Assembly (NCBI GenBank): GCA_032821775.1
Contig: JAVLRN010000005.1
Span: 3,410,001 to 3,474,000 of the forward strand
DNA from: Sanguinoderma infundibulare
Lineage: Eukaryota > Basidiomycota > Agaricomycetes > Polyporales > Polyporaceae
Reading direction: 5' to 3'
Length of the DNA: 64,000 nucleotides
In this document: one piece after another, positions 44,280 through 54,563 of the stretch
Numbering within the stretch: the stretch's first letter is position 1
How the letters are laid out: every line of letters begins with the position of its first letter
Program-made: the position numbers and the translations under genes
Notes under the pieces: generated by a model
Told to the model about the DNA's origin: nothing
Databases searched by the model: none
What the model saw: the letters and a program-made list of their open reading frames with translations, nothing else

Positions 44280-44856
44280 GAAAACTGGTGAATCGGAAAG
44301 TAATCCATCGAATTTCGCTGAGTAGAACCCCCAGCTAACTTCGTCAATTCCCACAGACCGAAAGTCGACTATTCCCCGACCTATTGGTCGGGGTTTGGAC
44401 GTCTCCATTTTCACTACCTACGGGGCGCGCAGTGGGTGGCTGTTCGAGTTCAAGTTGGCCTTGCCAACTTTTTGGCGCCAAGCTGCTCGCTTGCCGCCCT
44501 GATAAGCGCCCAATGGACAGAATCAGTTCCCACCCTCCGAATCAACCCACTGGTGGAATCACGACACATGTACATGCGCTTCAAGGAGTCTCTACCGGGT
44601 GCACAATAAGCTTCACTCCACTAACCTCACCCTTCAACAACCTCTCGATCCCTTCAGCGACCCCCGCCAGCCCGCCCGGGAGGACCTCAATTCTGTTCGG
44701 CTGCTGAGACAAACCACATCAGCTCGTCATCACACCAACTCCACGACCCGAACGCACCACGAGAACGCCCGTCTCGAGCCACCCGGTCAGCCTCTTGCGA
44801 ATCTCGACCCCGAGCCTCTTGTATCCTGGCAAGTGGAAGGTCCCTGCCGCGAGCGC
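44280..44856. other. Intergenic, no supported gene
   Basis: Between the RNase-H1-N-like gene and the F-box fragment. An open frame runs from 44599 into the fragment but has no similarity before about 44857. Confidence 0.4.
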
Positions 44857-45294
44857 GCCATCTGTCCGGACCTTAGGGCGCTCGTCGTGGGCTTCGAATT
44901 TCCGGCTGACGACGGCGTAGGGACGGCGCTCAGACGCGGGAACATGTCTGCCGTCGAGGCCGACCTGCGGGCGCGGTGCGCCGATCTGGAACGCGTCCTC
45001 TCGTATCGCGCACGGATGTACGCCGAGCTGACGTACGTGGAGTTCGAGTGCGCTGAGGGACGCGACTACTCGACAGGCGAATGCACGCTCCATCGGTCAT
45101 CGTGCGGGGACTGGGGGCCAATGGTGGAGTCGCTGGAGAAGTCGGTGGATGGGCCGGTGGTATTTGGAGGCTACCGTTACTGCGACTCGGAGGTCACAGG
45201 CAGTGGAGGAGTTGAATGTGGTCCAGTAGCCGAGGGTCAGCGAACACAGAAACAGCCATCTACGAAGTTCCGTTGGTTCAGATCTCACAAGTAG
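44857..45294 (+). pseudogene. C-terminal fragment of an F-box family paralogue
   Basis: From about 44857 the frame matches the last 120 residues of the intact F-box gene next door: CPDLRALVVGFEFPADDG (intact: SPDLRTLTVHFSF), LRARCADLERVLSYRARM, VEFECAEG, and VDGPVVFGGYRY (intact: VDGTVTFTGYRF). After that it has an unlike 40-residue tail ending KFRWFRSHK. No F-box and none of the middle repeats are present upstream. It is on the same strand as the intact gene and the truncated gene at 31.8 kb, and covers a part that the truncated gene lacks. Confidence 0.6.
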
Positions 45295-45660
45295 CGATAG
45301 AAGGTGGATCCCTTGGCGTACTACAGCCTGACAATGTTGCAGCTAGTTTTCAACTTTGCTACTCAGTACTCACCATTGTAATGATTCGTATTGACATTTT
45401 CAGTTACCTCGAGTTTTTATAGGACCCCGTCTCATACGCTTTCCATAGATCATGCTTGCAAATGGATTGATCGGTACGTGGCGGCGCTCAGCCAAACTGC
45501 ACGGTCACCATGTTGCCGCGAGGCTCACTGTGACGGCACTGTAACCGAGAGCGTGGTGACTGCACACCTCGCTCTTCGCCTTTCCACGACGACGGTGAGT
45601 AGAATAAACTCTAGTAAATTTCGGTGTGTGCTGTCTGCTAACAATCTCGCCAGACACGCC
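45295..45660. promoter_or_regulatory. Upstream region of intact F-box gene
   Basis: The frame is open upstream of the chosen ATG back to 45391, but has no likeness to the paralogue before DGLPFP; treated as leader/promoter. Confidence 0.4.
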
Positions 45661-47364
45661 ATGGATACGCTTGTAGACGGACTGCCTTTTCCCGCCTTCG
45701 CCATGTCTTTGCCCGCTGCGGATCGGACGAGTCTCATCGGGCTCGGCGACGCTGAGGTCAGGGCGTGGACTATAACAAGAGCAAGTGAATATCGCAGGTT
45801 CGCCCTCGCCCTCCTCTCCATTCACAACTCCATCGCCCCCATCCATCGCCTTCCTATCGAGATCTTGTCGAACATCTTCGAACGGTGCTGGGCGCGCCGA
45901 GATAGCCTACGTCTCGCCCACATCTGTCATCGATGGCGATCTATACTCCTCAATCGGACCTCGGCGTTCTGGGCGGACGCAGTGAGCGGCGCGGAATTCA
46001 CCCCAGAGCATCGTTCCTTGGACTACCTAAACGCCATTCTGCAGCGATCTGTCCCTCGGGAGGTCGAGACGCAGTTCCTCGGATTCTCTCCTGAAATCCA
46101 CCACCACCTCACCCCTCATGTTCATAGGCTCGTCGTGTTGCAGGTCACCGCCTTGGGTCTCAGGGACATGGAGGTATTGTGGCAGGCTCTCAAGGCAGGA
46201 ATGCCATGCCTTCAGACGCTCGCGATTTTCCTTGCTGGTGACGATCGTGATCTTGTCGGCGCCGTGGACATCGAGCCCTTGTCCCCAACCGCCCTCCCTC
46301 GCCTCATCCGTGTCACTGCCCCTGGAAGCCTGTTTAGCGACGTTGCCGTTCCATCCTTACACCACCTCTCGCTACAACGGTTCCCTGCAGGGCGCGGGAT
46401 CAACCTCATATATCACGCACCGACCTTCTGGGAGTCGATCGCCACCTGCCCCAATCTTGAGACACTGGAACTCCTCGAGGTGGCATCCTGGGTAAATAGG
46501 CCTCCCCCGGTTAGCGGTGTCCCTGTGTCCCTTCCCGCGCTGCAATCCATTCACGTCAAAGACCGCGCAGTTACATGTGCCAACATCCTCTCCTACCTTG
46601 TCTTCCCCGAGACCATTCGCATCCACTGCGCGGCGACGGATGCATCCCGTCTTCGGGCACCTCTTCCCCTTCCCCTGGATTCGGTTTCCCTGCGCTCCGT
46701 CTTGAACAAAATCGACCGCATCATGATCCAGTACGACTCCCTCACGGTCACCTTCTGTGTGTGCTGCTACGCGAACGATGAGCAAGTGCTTCGCGTCGAC
46801 TGCGAGTCGTTCTTTGCCGACGATCTCGCCGTGTTCCGTCTCGGAGCTCCCGTGACGCACCTGGAGATCTTCAACGTCTCTCAGAACCACGTCGACTTCC
46901 ATTCTTTCCCCCACCTGTCTGTCGCCTCAATCCGCGGGCGGCATGCGGCGCACATTCTGGACCAGCTCGGCATCGCAGACGAGGACGACGGACTAGTGTC
47001 TCCGGATCTCAGAACGCTTACTGTTCATTTCAGTTTCTCTTCTTTCACCGAACCCAGAATCGGAGAAGCTTTGAGAGGTGGATCAGATTGGGCCCTGGCC
47101 GAATCTTACTTGCGACAGCAATGCGCTGCCGTAGAGCGCGTCGTCTCGTCTCGTGCACGGATGGGATGCCGCCTAGCGAAGTTAGAGTTCGGGTGTGTAG
47201 AGGTCCATCCGCTCACGCTCGAACCTGCGGGGCCCGAATGCACGCTTGACGTAATGTCTTCGGGTGACAAGTCCTGGCAGTCCGTCATGCAGTCACTCAG
47301 GACGTTGGTGGATGGAACGGTTACGTTTACAGGTTATCGGTTCTTCGCTCAGGGGTCCAAATAG
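45661..47364 (+). CDS. F-box protein, full length
   Basis: Intronless 567-aa gene from ATG 45661. An N-terminal basidiomycete-type lead (LVDGLPFPAFAMSLP) precedes the F-box at about 60-105: HRLPIEILSNIFERCW then RLAHICHRWRSILL and AFWADAV. The rest is made of Leu-rich, irregular repeats (LETLELLEV, LQSIHVKDR, VTHLEIFNV), typical of the substrate-recognition half in such proteins. It likely binds Skp1 in an SCF ubiquitin ligase and selects unknown targets. The start was chosen to match the paralogue at 31795; the frame is open further upstream. This is the only complete copy of three related pieces in the window. Confidence 0.9.
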   Translation: MDTLVDGLPFPAFAMSLPAADRTSLIGLGDAEVRAWTITRASEYRRFALALLSIHNSIAPIHRLPIEILSNIFERCWARRDSLRLAHICHRWRSILLNRTSAFWADAVSGAEFTPEHRSLDYLNAILQRSVPREVETQFLGFSPEIHHHLTPHVHRLVVLQVTALGLRDMEVLWQALKAGMPCLQTLAIFLAGDDRDLVGAVDIEPLSPTALPRLIRVTAPGSLFSDVAVPSLHHLSLQRFPAGRGINLIYHAPTFWESIATCPNLETLELLEVASWVNRPPPVSGVPVSLPALQSIHVKDRAVTCANILSYLVFPETIRIHCAATDASRLRAPLPLPLDSVSLRSVLNKIDRIMIQYDSLTVTFCVCCYANDEQVLRVDCESFFADDLAVFRLGAPVTHLEIFNVSQNHVDFHSFPHLSVASIRGRHAAHILDQLGIADEDDGLVSPDLRTLTVHFSFSSFTEPRIGEALRGGSDWALAESYLRQQCAAVERVVSSRARMGCRLAKLEFGCVEVHPLTLEPAGPECTLDVMSSGDKSWQSVMQSLRTLVDGTVTFTGYRFFAQGSK

Positions 47365-47971
47365 ATGCTGTACCGAGGGGATGCGACGAAAACACATTTG
47401 AAGCACTTTCAAACAGACATTGCCTCGTACACAATTATACAGTGTTTAGCACACGAGTTTGACTTCACCGGCCTTCAGGAACGCTCTTCGAGCTTGAGAT
47501 CCATCAACATGCATCACGAGGCGTTACTGGCAGGACGCCTGCCCCGAAGTCCGGTAGGTCAACTGCAGGAGGCTACAGTGTAACGTCTTCCGAGTCCACA
47601 CAGTGCAAGATCCGGGAATTGCCCATGGCATCATACTCTCCGCTCGCCACCTCGCAGGTTCCCGTTCACTGCACAAAACTCACGTATCGATACCGGCGAC
47701 TGTTCTTTCCAGTAGGGATGTAGCCCCTCCGGGTAGACCTGCGCACGTGCAAATTCTACACAGGTGCAGTCAACCCCATGGCATCCGTGACAGCCTCCGC
47801 CATCCCCGCCCTTCGAATGGATCAAATGCACGTATTTGCTACAACGAATCTGTTACAATACCGAAACCGGAACACGTTCAGAACCGTCTAATCATACACG
47901 GCGTCGTCGACCAATGTCTGTATCCACCAGAACCGAGATCCCAGAACCCATCCAGAACGCCGACAGCAGTT
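47365..47971. other. Intergenic, no supported gene
   Basis: 3' flanks of the convergent F-box and DUF6697 genes. Confidence 0.45.
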
Positions 47972-49778
47972 TCACTTCCCAAACGGTCGAGCGCCAGGAG
48001 TCCCCGAAACGTCTTGGGTGCCGTGCTGCAGAATGCGCACTGTAGAAGTCGAAGGCGGCTTTGGAGCCGGTTGCCCATGTCCAAGTCCGAGTCCAGGTCC
48101 GGGTCCAGTCGCGGGTCCAGAGACAGAGAGACGTCCGCAGAGAGCCACAGCACCAGGTACAGATCCGATACTAGCAGGGCTGCCGAGTCCGCCGCTCGGC
48201 GTCGAATGCACGCCGCCCCACGATGCGTTCACTGCAAGCCCGAGTCCGGCATTGAAACCGCCTCCAGGCGCGCGCCACTTCCCCGTTTGCGTGCACAGCG
48301 CAGCGTGCTCGAGGAGGCTGCGGTAGAGGGTGTTGTTGAACCCGATGCACTGGAGCCCGATGCAGGCGATCTTGAGCGCGCCGACGGCGTACAGCTGTCC
48401 GGTCTCATACGAGTTTTGCGGGGAGCTGTTCTTCCGAGCCGCGAGCGTTTCCTTGATGAGAGCTTGGGACGTCTGGGACCAGGAACGAAGCTATTATACG
48501 CATGATTCGTGAGTGAGACAGGGCGCGTACCTCCGGGGAAAGGCATTCCCACTCTTGCGTACACAAGTCGTCAAGCCGAAACGACTTGTAAACTCCGGCG
48601 TAATACCACTTTCCGTCTTTATTATAGAAACACTCTGGATGAAAATCTCGTCAGCCGGCACCGGCCAGAAAGTCCGCGCGTACTCACCGGTCGGTTTGTC
48701 GAGCTTCGACGAGATATCGGCGACGGACCACCTGTGCGCGGTGCTGACGCGCGGGTTCGTGCTACACTTGAACACTGGAGTGAGGAAGTACCCGTGCTCT
48801 TCGCGTTCGGGGCACCAAGTCGTCGTCTGTTGCTGGAAGACGCGGTAATTTCCCAACCTGGCTATATGCGCATCATTTCTTCGCAGGACACTGAAAGGAA
48901 TACCTACTGGGAACGCAGAAGCTAGCAGCAGGCCGGGTAAGGTCACAAAGTACTGCTACGAGAAGAGACTCACGCCAGACGTCGTGCCAATGAAGTCATG
49001 CAGAGAGTGCGGCGACGGGATTAGGATTGGGGTCAAAGAGTCGTCAGGAATGCCAGACGGAAGCGGAAGGGCTGCGAGAATAGCGTATCGAGTTTCGATC
49101 TTTTCGGCGGTGCTCACAGTCGGCAGCGTTACCTGTTCGCAGCGCAACGTTTAGCGACAGATGGCCCCATATGAAACAGGAGATACATACGACGCGTTCT
49201 CCTTCAATGCTCATCCACGGCGACTCGGGCGTTTCTATCTCCTTGGGTGTACTGTACGCACTCACCGGGCTTGGCAGGAGACTGGACCCGTTGTCGTTGG
49301 AAGAGTCTCTGAGTGCTTCCGGAGGTCCCGCTCCCATGGTCGTTTCCAGCTTTTGCTTGATTGCCTGCGACGTTTCGCACCGAGACAGAGCACAAAGTAG
49401 GCGCATATAGCTCACCTTCACGTTGTTTTCGATCTCCTCCACCACCTGCGTCCCGTTGCCCTCCGACAACTTCAGCGACGCGACCCTGCTCTCGATCGCC
49501 TTCATGGATACCGCCATCTGCCTGTAGACGTCGGCCGTTCCTCCCGTCTTGACGTCCCCGCCCGCCTTCCCTTCATTCTCCTTGTCGATCGCGTTACCAT
49601 CCCGCAGGCCCAGTGCGACATCCAACCGACGCTGAAGCGCGTCCTTCTCCTCTCGCAGGGCTTCCAGCGCGCTGGTCTTCTCGCGGACGGTCGCGCATGC
49701 ATCGGCCAGGCGAGTCACAGCTACGTCGCGAGCGTTCAACGCCTCCCGTACCCGCAGCCTCTCTAAGCGCATCGACAT
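47972..49778 (-). CDS. DUF6697-domain protein with N-terminal coiled coil
   Basis: Basidiomycete DUF6697 family. Exons 49416-49778, 49191-49364, 48981-49132, 48688-48857, 48531-48634 and 47972-48472 (487 aa from the first clear Met). Residues 1-60 form a coiled coil (MSMRLERLRVREALNARDV onward). The DUF6697 core is LGNYRVFQQQTTTWCPERE, EHGYFLTPVFKCSTNPRV, ECFYNKDGKWYYAGVYK and GALKIACIGLQCIGFNN. The tail is Gly/Pro-rich with repeated Gly-Pro/Gly-Leu. The third donor is uncertain: the best consensus (GGC|GTGAGT at 48973) is out of phase with the core, so a weaker in-phase GTCTGG donor at 48980 is used. The N-terminus may begin further upstream: an exon-like stretch (49868-50053, Pro-rich) lies there, but no in-phase join was found. 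Molecular function unknown. Confidence 0.82.
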
Positions 49779-50657
49779 ATCGTGCTCGAGTGCGGTTACA
49801 TCTCCTGGCTATACGCCGGGAGAAACCTGAGTTAGTCAGTCGTTCGACGACGGGGACGTGGAGAACATTACGTTTGTGATTCCCACATCGGCTGGCATGC
49901 CGGACAAGGAACGAACGAAGCAAGGCTCGCGGTCCGCACACACTGTGGTGGCGGCGGCACTGGTGCTGACAGTGATGGCGTTGATGGTGAGGCAGCTGGT
50001 GGTGGTTCGGGTTCAAGCTTCAAGATGGGGGGAAGCGTCACACTTTCCCACAAGTCCGAGAACTTCGGAGATTCAGAGTATGGCTGCTACTACTACTAAG
50101 GTACTACCGCGTCCACGACTTCCTCCTAGTCTCCGTTGCAGACCGTCAACTTCCTCCAAGGTCAATTTCAAGGAGATAGTCAACTTCCCGGTTATATGCG
50201 CATAAGAATACAGAAACATCCATGGGAGTAAAATTGAGTACGCTCGGAATAGTTCACAGCGATCTGTTGGTGGCCGCGGTCGTAGATCGTAAGTTCAATC
50301 AGTCAGCTATCTTCAAATGACCAGGATCGCTTACACACCGACGTTCGGGAAGACGTCATGTAGCAGTTAGGATGCCTAGGTTGGGACAATATCTCCGGGA
50401 GACCATCCACCGTAGACTGCGATTTCGGCCAGGCATCGCGCGGATACAGTACTTCCCCTAACACGTTCGGCTTGGAAGGGTGCGACGTCCTCCCGGGTCT
50501 TGTGTGAAATGGTGACCTATCTCGAGAGAGACTCATCCCATGACCATACGGTCATCTCTTGACGCCTTCTCCGAGTGTCCGCCATCCGATCATTTACGCA
50601 GCATATCTACCCTTGCGCGCAAGAGTGACGTTGCAACCACCCCCCCTTCCCTACGCC
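49779..50657. other. Intergenic with possible first exon of DUF6697 gene
   Basis: Minus-strand open stretch 49868-50053 (WESVTLPPILKLEPEPPP, then ASLASFVPCPACQP) looks coding and may be the true N-terminus of the DUF6697 protein. The remainder shows nothing. Confidence 0.4.
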
Positions 50658-51803
50658 ATGGACGTCGTTGCTGGATTCACAGACAATGCCATCCCGGTCA
50701 TCCTTGACCCCAGTAAGTCGATCTTCCTCTCATTCGATGCAACGTAGGACTAATGGCTTATCGATGACACGCAGCCAAGCTCGCCTTCATGAAGCTCCTC
50801 GAGAACCGGCGTGCAGAGATAGAGAACCACCCACGGCAAACGTTCCGCTTCGGAAGCACGGACAGACACCAGGTAAGCGAAGGCATTGTGTACATGGTCA
50901 TCATCGACACTCACGAAGGCTTCCTGCAGCTCGATGTCTTCTACCCCGACCCGGCCGCGGTCTCCACCGGGAAGCCCGTCCCCGTGCTCTTCTTCCTCTA
51001 CGGCGGCGGCTTCATCAGCGGCGACCGCAGGCAGGACCCGCCATTCGACCTCGGGTACACTAACCTGGGGGTGTTCTTCGCCAAACGCGGGTACGTGCAC
51101 GCACTCCTCTTACCAGCGCTCCCCATCAGGATCAACATTCGTCTCACCTCCCGCCTCCAACCTCAGAATCCTCACCGTGATCCCCGACTACCGTCTCTAC
51201 CCCACCGCCACCTACCCCGGCCCCGTCGAAGACGTCCGCGATGCCCTCTCCTGGGTCCTCGCAAACACCAACACTATCACCTCCGCCTCCCCCAGCACGC
51301 TCCCGCCATCGACGCCCCTCAACGACCTCTTCGTCCTCGGCCACTCCGCCGGCTCGACCCACCTCGCCTCGCTCTACCTCTCCCCCGCCCTCTTCCCGCC
51401 CGACTCGTCCATCCGCGCTGCGACGCGCGGCCTCATTCCCCAAGGCGGGGCGTACGCATTCGCCTTCCCGAGCGTTCTGTTGCCCCCGGGTGTCCTCGAG
51501 GGCTACTACGGCTCGGAGGAGGCAGCACTCGCGAACATGCCCCTCGCGCTGCTCAAGGCCGCGCCCGCGGAGCTCATCAAGGGCCTTCCGGAGATATTCG
51601 TGCAGAAGAGCGAGCGGGAGCCCGCGGGGATCTTCGAGGGGAACGACGAGTTCGTCAAGGTGCTTGAGGGGCGCCTGGGGAAGAACGTGCGGTACGACGT
51701 CATGCGGAAGCACAACCATATCAGCCCGCACTGGGCGCTGTTGACGGGGGAGGGCGAGGAGTGGGCGGAGGACGTCGCGGCGTGGGTGAAGTCAAAGGTT
51801 TGA
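50658..51803 (+). CDS. Alpha/beta hydrolase, hormone-sensitive-lipase-like
   Basis: Exons 50658-50712, 50775-50872, 50930-51090 and 51167-51803 give 316 aa. Landmarks: oxyanion-hole motif LYGGGFISGD (the HGGG of the HSL family, with Tyr for His), nucleophile elbow GHSAGS, and a late His (RKHNHISPHW) as the likely third triad member. The acid is probably Glu/Asp in the NDEFVKVLEG region. The last intron was placed at 51091-51166 to give FFAKRG|ILTVIPDYRLYP, the family-conserved wording; a shorter intron would add an unlike insert. No signal peptide, so cytosolic. Likely an esterase or lactonase acting on small esters; substrate unknown. Convergent with ATG15. Confidence 0.9.
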
Positions 51804-51915
51804 AGACTGCAGCGCTTCTAAATGTAAGATACGGTGGTCGTTCCTGGTCGTCCGAACCAGCTGCAGTGGATAAATCATAATCATTCTAGTCTAGTACCTT
51901 CAACCCAGTGAAGGA

Positions 51916-53801
51916 TCAGAACATCCCACCGCTGCATCCAGCAGCGGACGCGTTCCTGAAATCACCAAACGTCCAGTCGAAGCAATCCTGGCCATGTTGT
52001 CAGCCCTCGTCGTAACACAACACGCATATGAGCACCTACCACACAGTCATCCTCGGGAGCCGCGAGCGGCACGCTCCCCTTCACCCCGTTACCCGCCCAA
52101 TCAACGTCCGCCTTTGAAAGCACTCCGTCGATGAGCGCCACGACCCCGTGATGAATGACGTTCGAGCTCCAGCCGAGCTGCGAGATCGTGTCGTACTTGA
52201 CCGTCTGGCCGAGATGGCAGCGCGTCTCGAGCGCAACGCCCGCGGTGTTGCACGACGAGCCGAACCCGGTGCAGGTGCCCATCGGGATCGGGTCTCCGGT
52301 GTTGTATACGTGGGTAATATGTTGAACGGAGGGCTGTGACGGGCGAAGCATAAGCGGAGGAATATGAGATCAATCGATTCCCGTCGGCGTACCGGAGAAG
52401 GGAGGTGGAGGCGAGATGCTGCCAGACGCTCTGCAGGAGCCTCGAATGCAACTACTGGCACGCCGAACGTTAGACCAACAAGTGACGACAGTGCACCTCC
52501 CAGAGAATGGCCTTGAGCAAATTTAAATTAAGTGTGTCCGTCGTGTACGACGCGCATATAGGTGGCCAACGTACCAATAATCCAGATGTCAGAATCGGGA
52601 TACATATATGTGACATTGTTGTATAGGTTCTATAACCCACCGTCCGTTTCAGCGCACTCGTCATACAAGAGAGACGTGAACTGCTCACAATCCCGACCGA
52701 GTAAAACAAACTGTCCTCGGCAAGGCTCTTCTCCAAGCACCCCTGGTCGCACTTCTTCTCGCCGTCGTAGCAGTCACACACGGTGCTCCACGTCCGGCCG
52801 ACACGAGCACAGCAGCACGAGAAGAGAAGGTTGTCGTTCAGCTTGTCCTTCGTCTGCGTCGGACCTCCACCGCCAATCGGCCACATGATAGAGGTGCCCT
52901 TGACAGAGATGACGACGGTCGAGTTGTCTGGTGTCGCGAATATGTGGCCGCGGAAGCCGTCTGCGTCTGGTTCCCAACCGAATGGATAGCTCTGTGGAAC
53001 GAAATTTTAGTGAGAAAAGCATTACTTCAGCAAGGGTCTATAGAGATGACCTGTTCCTCGGATTACTAGCATTCATTCCCAGAAAACCTCCCGATCTCGA
53101 CGAATTTGAGAACACACGAATCGTATTCTCTGATCTTCGATGCTCTCCTTGAGATCGTCAGAGAGCCTGTTGCTCTCCGAGATCTCCGAGAATATCGTAC
53201 TCTCAGGAAAAGGCTCGTTCTCCGGGAATGCCTTACTTGCGGGAACGTGTCGCGCTCGGAGAAGTTATATATTGGGAAAACATGTGGTTTTAAGATGCTT
53301 CCTTACTTTCTGTCCCAAAGGGAAAAACAAATGCCCGGAGAACGAGCCTCCCCCTCTCTTCCGCGCGGCATTTAACAGAAGAACACTCACAATATTCCAG
53401 TCCGGAGTGATGTCATACCAGTCCGACTTGCCTGGCTCGACATATGCGTTGCTGGCCATCTTGGCCAGCAACAGCAACGTATCCCTATCTTGAATGTCCG
53501 GCCCGTCTACTTCGGAAACGTCCCAAGGCACGGATTCGCCACGGACGCGAGCCGCTTGCAGAAGTGCCTGTGACGTGGGTCTATGCACTGTCGTCTTCTT
53601 TGTTCGAACGCTGAGATTGTCCATCGTGAAGGCAGCGTCGGGCTTGGCATCCGAGAAGACGATACGAGATGAATTAGATAAAGCGTGCTGGTGGCGCAGT
53701 TCGAACTGTAGTGTAGGGTTATTAGACGGCGTAGCATGGTGCTTCCATAGCATAGATGCGAGAAACAGCTGCAGAGTCGTAGGCAATATATTGTAAAGCA
53801 T
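51916..53801 (-). CDS. ATG15: Vacuolar autophagic phospholipase Atg15
   Basis: Class-3 lipase that breaks down autophagic and multivesicular bodies inside the vacuole. Exons 53391-53801, 52689-52991, 52575-52629, 52393-52511, 52040-52333 and 51916-51987 give 417 aa. The N-terminus ([18 protein letters not shown]) is a short hydrophobic segment, fitting the family's signal anchor. Landmarks: [37 protein letters not shown], Cys pattern [16 protein letters not shown], catalytic elbow GHSLGG (Ser at about 259), [17 protein letters not shown], and the conserved end [10 protein letters not shown]. The first intron is 399 bp, against 50-65 bp for the others, and holds a 16-bp inverted repeat. Confidence 0.95.
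53211..53349. repeat. Inverted repeat inside the long ATG15 intron
   Basis: aggctcgttctccggg at 53211-53226 is matched exactly, inverted, by cccggagaacgagcct at 53334-53349, with a 107-bp spacer. It lies wholly within intron 1 of ATG15. Confidence 0.75.
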
Positions 53802-54563
53802 AGCAAGTCGCGTCTAGAACGAGCAGTCTATCGAGAGCGATGGTCGTCAGAGCACAAGACATTCCATGGGGACGCAGCACCGTTGCCGGGCGGAGCGCCG
53901 TGCCGCCACCACGCCTCCGAACGCCGCTTTTGTCAATGTGACATCCCGGGTCACAGCCCAAGTGCCATGATCAGGTGCCTGGTGAGTTCCACGTGGCACA
54001 CTCGTCACCCCGCGCTTTCGCTGTCGCCCTTCTGAACCGCCAACTTGCAAGGCTGGTATGTGATTTCTTATGGTGTTGCCACAGTCACGACAGGCAATGG
54101 CCAATATCCACACCCCGGAACAGGCTTTGAACAGGACCTGGAAAGGTTTCCAGTTCAAAGCCTAGTTCTGGTCCTGAACTTGGGAAGACGCTGAAGAACA
54201 AAGGGATTATGAACATAAGACAACATAGGTACCCAGATCTCAATGGACTACTGATGGCTAATAAGTGATTGTTATGCCTTTGTTAATCAGCGCCTTCAGG
54301 ATCGGAACTAGGCTTTGAACAGGAAACCTTTCCAGGTCCTGTTCAAAGCCTGTTCCGGGTTGTGGATATTAGCCATTGCCCGTCGTGTGTTGACTTCAAG
54401 TATGAAAGCTGACAAGCCCAGATACCAGAAGTTTCATCGCTGCCGCGGCAAAAGGAGTCTGCTGCTCTCGCGAACCCGTTGCACATGAAAGCAAGTTCAA
54501 TTCCCCGACTAGTAGCTCCCGAAGCTCACCAGCAAAGATAGGACACATCTGCCGAGTTCAGTC
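53802..54563. other. Divergent promoter region ATG15/RFT1 with foldback insertion
   Basis: Apart from the foldback element at 54086-54387, nothing coding is supported. The element sits between the two divergent start codons. Confidence 0.5.
54086..54387. mobile_element. Foldback / MITE-like element
   Basis: A 302-bp unit whose two ends are inverted copies of each other for about 90 bp, with partial matching further in. The left arm runs from cacgacaggcaatgg through caggctttgaacagg, cctggaaaggtttcc and ttcaaagcctagtt; the right arm from 54387 inward gives the same order with a few mismatches. Each arm contains its own dyad (ggctttgaac ... gttcaaagcc around ggaaaggtttcc), so the folded strand could form a long stem with side hairpins. 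No open frame inside. This is the structure of a non-autonomous DNA transposon; no clear target-site duplication was found. Confidence 0.8.
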
